NCBI GenBank assembly: GCA_018968885.1
Contig: JAGWZK010000016.1
Coordinates: 1 to 64,000, forward strand
From: Planctomycetota bacterium
GTDB taxonomy: Bacteria; Planctomycetota; Phycisphaerae; Phycisphaerales; UBA1924
DNA length: 64,000 nucleotides
Direction of reading: 5' to 3'
Notes under the pieces: generated by a model
The model's database searches: none
What the model was told of the DNA's origin: nothing
What the model saw: only the letters and a program-made list of their open reading frames with translations
In this document: positions 61,914 to 64,000 of the stretch, in pieces
Numbering within the stretch: position 1 is the first letter of the stretch
How the letters are laid out: every line of letters starts with the position of its first letter
Program-made: the position numbers and the translations under genes

Positions 61914-63304
61914 AGAAGATGCACACCATGGCGATGATGAGCGTGCTGGCGGCATGTGCTGGCGCAGCGCAAGCGCAACAGGCGGGGACATTTGACAAGT
62001 GGATTCGCACGTGGTCGGATGAATTTCCCGGCACGGCGATCGACACCACCAAGTGGAACGTGAGCAATTACGCCCCCAATAAGAATAATGAGCAGGAGTA
62101 CTACCGGCCGCTCGCTGTGACGGTGGGGAGTGGCGAAGCGGTGATTACATCGACCTTCCAGCCCTGGGGTGGCAGGCCCTATACCAGTGGTGAGATCACC
62201 ACGCGGGGAAAGTTCACGCAGCAGTACGGGCGATTTGAGGCGCGGGCCAAACTGCCGCGCACGCGGGGGTTGTGGCCGGCATTCTGGATGTTGCCGGCGT
62301 CAGATGCGTGGCCACCGGAAATCGACATCATGGAACTGCTCGGGCATGATCCCACGCGCGTGCACATGACGCACCACTGGGGGACATGGCCAAACGTGCA
62401 GAGCTACACATCCAGCTGGGTGGGGCCGGATTTCACGACGAGTTATCACGAGTTCAGAGTGGATTGGTACCCCGATGCGCTGGTGTGGTATGTGGATGGT
62501 GTGCAGCGGAGTTCGCACAATGCCGCGATCCCGCAGGAACCCTTCTACATGATTCTGAATACGGCGGTGGGTGGCGATTGGCCAGGAATGCCGGATGCGA
62601 CGACGGTTTTTCCGCAGCGGTACCACATCGAGTATGTTCGTGCGTACAAGTGCCTGATCAACAGCAGCTTTGACCAACTGGGTCCGACAGGAAACGTGCA
62701 GGCGTGGCAGTGGACCAAGTCAGGGAATGTGTATGCAGAGACGCTGATTCCACGCACGGGGACGCGCTCTCTGAAACTGTTTGGCCCATTCACCGGCACG
62801 CCCAACAGCAGCACAGCGCACCAGGACTTTCCGGCGGTGGCGGGTGAACGATTCCGCGGCAGTGCGTGGTTCCTTAATCGCAGCACAGACCCGATGGCCG
62901 GGGCCAATGTGGCGAGCATCGACATCGAGTTTCGCTCGTCGACGGGAACGGTGCTGAGCACAGTGACCACGGTGGGCTTGACTGCCGCGAGCCCTCGCAA
63001 CGTGTACAACAAGGTCGTCGTTGATGGCCAAGCGCCTGCTGGAACAGCAACTGCTCGCTTCATGCTCAAGTTCTATCAGCCCGCCGCCGCGGCCGGTGCG
63101 GCATTCATTGACGATGCGGAGTTCGGCTACTTCGCCCCATGCTTTGCTGACTTCAACGCCGATGGCACTGCTGATTTCTTTGACTACCTTGATTTTGTCG
63201 CCGCGTTCAGCACAAATGCACCGGGTGCGGACTTCAATGCGGATACGAGCATTGATTTCTTTGACTATCTGGACTTTGTGGCGGCGTTTTCGGTTGGGTG
63301 CTGA
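61910..63304 (+). CDS. Secreted GH16 endo-beta-glucanase with CBM-like domain and double dockerin-like tail
   Basis: Protein of 464 residues. Signal peptide 1-23 (ending AQAQQ). GH16 domain ~30-245 with catalytic EIDIME at 137-142 (nucleophile Glu137, acid/base Glu142), preceded by GRFEARAKLPRTRGLWPAFW and followed by LLGHDPTRVHMTHHWG, a layout typical of laminarinase-like beta-1,3(4)-glucanases. Residues ~250-405 are a CBM4/9-like domain related to the protein at 56509. The tail has two Cys-framed repeats (CFADFNADGTADFFDYLDFV; GADFNADTSIDFFDYLDFV), ending FSVGC. Would act outside the cell on laminarin or mixed-linkage glucan. Confidence 0.92.
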   Translation: MKKMHTMAMMSVLAACAGAAQAQQAGTFDKWIRTWSDEFPGTAIDTTKWNVSNYAPNKNNEQEYYRPLAVTVGSGEAVITSTFQPWGGRPYTSGEITTRGKFTQQYGRFEARAKLPRTRGLWPAFWMLPASDAWPPEIDIMELLGHDPTRVHMTHHWGTWPNVQSYTSSWVGPDFTTSYHEFRVDWYPDALVWYVDGVQRSSHNAAIPQEPFYMILNTAVGGDWPGMPDATTVFPQRYHIEYVRAYKCLINSSFDQLGPTGNVQAWQWTKSGNVYAETLIPRTGTRSLKLFGPFTGTPNSSTAHQDFPAVAGERFRGSAWFLNRSTDPMAGANVASIDIEFRSSTGTVLSTVTTVGLTAASPRNVYNKVVVDGQAPAGTATARFMLKFYQPAAAAGAAFIDDAEFGYFAPCFADFNADGTADFFDYLDFVAAFSTNAPGADFNADTSIDFFDYLDFVAAFSVGC

Positions 63305-63328
63305 GGAAGGCGTCGAAGTGTCTATTCG

Positions 63329-64000
63329 TTAAGACTCCGGCTTGAGTTGAGCCGCGCCACACTCCGGGCAAGGCGCGTCGGCAGCAAGGCCGTCGCGGTC
63401 ATAGCGACACTTGTGACAGAGGCCTTTGCGAAAGCGGGATATGCGACGATCATGTGCGAACGCGAACGGGGTAGAGACGATGGCAATCAAGAGCGATATG
63501 AGCGAAACGATGTTGTGCAACCAACCGATCCAACGCGTCTCCACGATCTGCGCCTGACCTTTATCGATGAGATCTTTGGCGAAGCGTGAGACGAAAGGAT
63601 GCGGAGAGGCGAGGTAATCGACGTACGCGCGGCGAAACTCTGCAGTGCTCGCGCCGGGTGGCAGTTCGTCAAGGGATTCGATCCTGATTTCCTGGTCGGT
63701 CGTTGTGGCAGCCCACCAGCCAAATGTGGGGTCATTAAACCGGCACATGCCGCGCACATAGACGCGTTTCTCGTCTATCCGCACCTGCCAGCTGTCGGGT
63801 TTGACGAACGTGAACATCCCGTTCACGAATTCGAATACCGACCTATCCAAGCGAGCAGGACTCGTCAGAACAAGGCCGGGACGCCACTTGTCATACAGCC
63901 ACTGGCCAACATGCGATGAGCTGTAGTCTTTGATAGGAAGCAACAGGAACGAAACGAGAAAGACCAGCGCGGAGAGCGCGAGGGTGGTTTGCGAAGAGAG
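63329..64000 (-). CDS. Membrane protein with C-terminal zinc ribbon (5' end beyond the window)
   Basis: Frame open to the right edge, at least 223 codons; the true start is outside. The visible N terminus is a membrane helix (LALSALVFLVSFLLLPIK), a second helix lies at ~170-190 (ISLLIAIVSTPFAF), and the C terminus has CHKCRYDRDG...CPECG, a zinc ribbon of two CxxC motifs. This architecture is common in uncharacterised planctomycete membrane proteins. It faces the GH16 gene end to end. Function unknown. Confidence 0.65.
   Translation of the reverse strand, partial: LSSQTTLALSALVFLVSFLLLPIKDYSSSHVGQWLYDKWRPGLVLTSPARLDRSVFEFVNGMFTFVKPDSWQVRIDEKRVYVRGMCRFNDPTFGWWAATTTDQEIRIESLDELPPGASTAEFRRAYVDYLASPHPFVSRFAKDLIDKGQAQIVETRWIGWLHNIVSLISLLIAIVSTPFAFAHDRRISRFRKGLCHKCRYDRDGLAADAPCPECGAAQLKPES

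Overview
This window is a stretch of bacterial chromosome, moderately GC-rich, most likely from a marine or aquatic planctomycete of the Phycisphaerae type. The main clues are: (i) three secreted proteins ending in the cysteine-framed EF-hand repeat with the core FFDYLDFVAAFS, the GC-type dockerin-like tail of planctomycetes; (ii) a protein ending in a PAPS...RRRR sorting tail; (iii) a membrane protein with a C-terminal zinc ribbon of the kind common in planctomycetes; (iv) a prepilin next to a LacI regulator in a sugar-use locus; and (v) a flagellum with L- and P-rings, hence an outer membrane.

Layout. 1-2.6 kb: a gene fragment at the edge, a DUF4126 membrane protein, a DCC-family thiol protein and a XerC/XerD-type recombinase. 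2.6-37.3 kb: one large flagellar region on the minus strand. Read in the direction of transcription (right to left) it has a FlgN-like protein, a FlrB/FlrC-type histidine kinase and sigma-54 response regulator (in that region the kinase-regulator pair overlaps), then flgB, flgC, fliE, fliF, fliG, fliH, fliI, fliJ, a MotE-like protein, fliK, flgD, a flgD-flgE spacer protein, flgE, two paralogous secreted proteins of unknown role, flgF, flgG, flgA, flgH, flgI, a rod-binding flgJ, flgN, flgK, flgL, fliW, csrA and four separate flagellin genes, each with its own terminator. 37.4-46.2 kb: TPR protein, clpX, small membrane protein, unknown protein, HAD phosphatase, acylphosphatase, a secreted beta-propeller protein with a dockerin-like tail and a lipoprotein. 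46.4-51.2 kb: hypothetical gene, tRNA-Ala(CGC), heptamer repeat, a zinc/manganese ABC importer (znuA, znuC, znuB), an acetyltransferase and a small protein. 51.3-63.3 kb: a carbohydrate-use locus with a PEP-CTERM-like protein, a clan GH-A glycoside hydrolase, LacI regulator, prepilin, CBM/dockerin protein, sugar ABC importer (binding protein plus two permeases), GH1 beta-glucosidase and GH16 endo-glucanase. The right edge holds a truncated zinc-ribbon membrane protein.

How it works together. The flagellar block encodes rod, rings, hook, hook cap, hook-filament junction, switch FliG, export ATPase complex and filament. Two sigma-54-like promoters, in front of flgB and flgF, fit the NtrC-type regulator in the same block. 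The filament tier appears to be under post-transcriptional control: FliW and an unusually long CsrA sit beside the flagellins, and three of four flagellin Shine-Dalgarno regions carry the same TCACGGAGG core, in one case in the loop of a perfect six-base-pair hairpin. In the sugar locus, secreted GH16 (EIDIME) would cut beta-glucan (laminarin-like), the ABC importer would take up oligosaccharides, and GH1 would cleave them; TGAAAC/GTTTCA palindromes and CG-centred palindromes near promoters are candidate operators for the LacI protein. fliM, fliN, flhA, flhB, fliP-R and mot genes, and the ATPase of the sugar importer, are not in this window.
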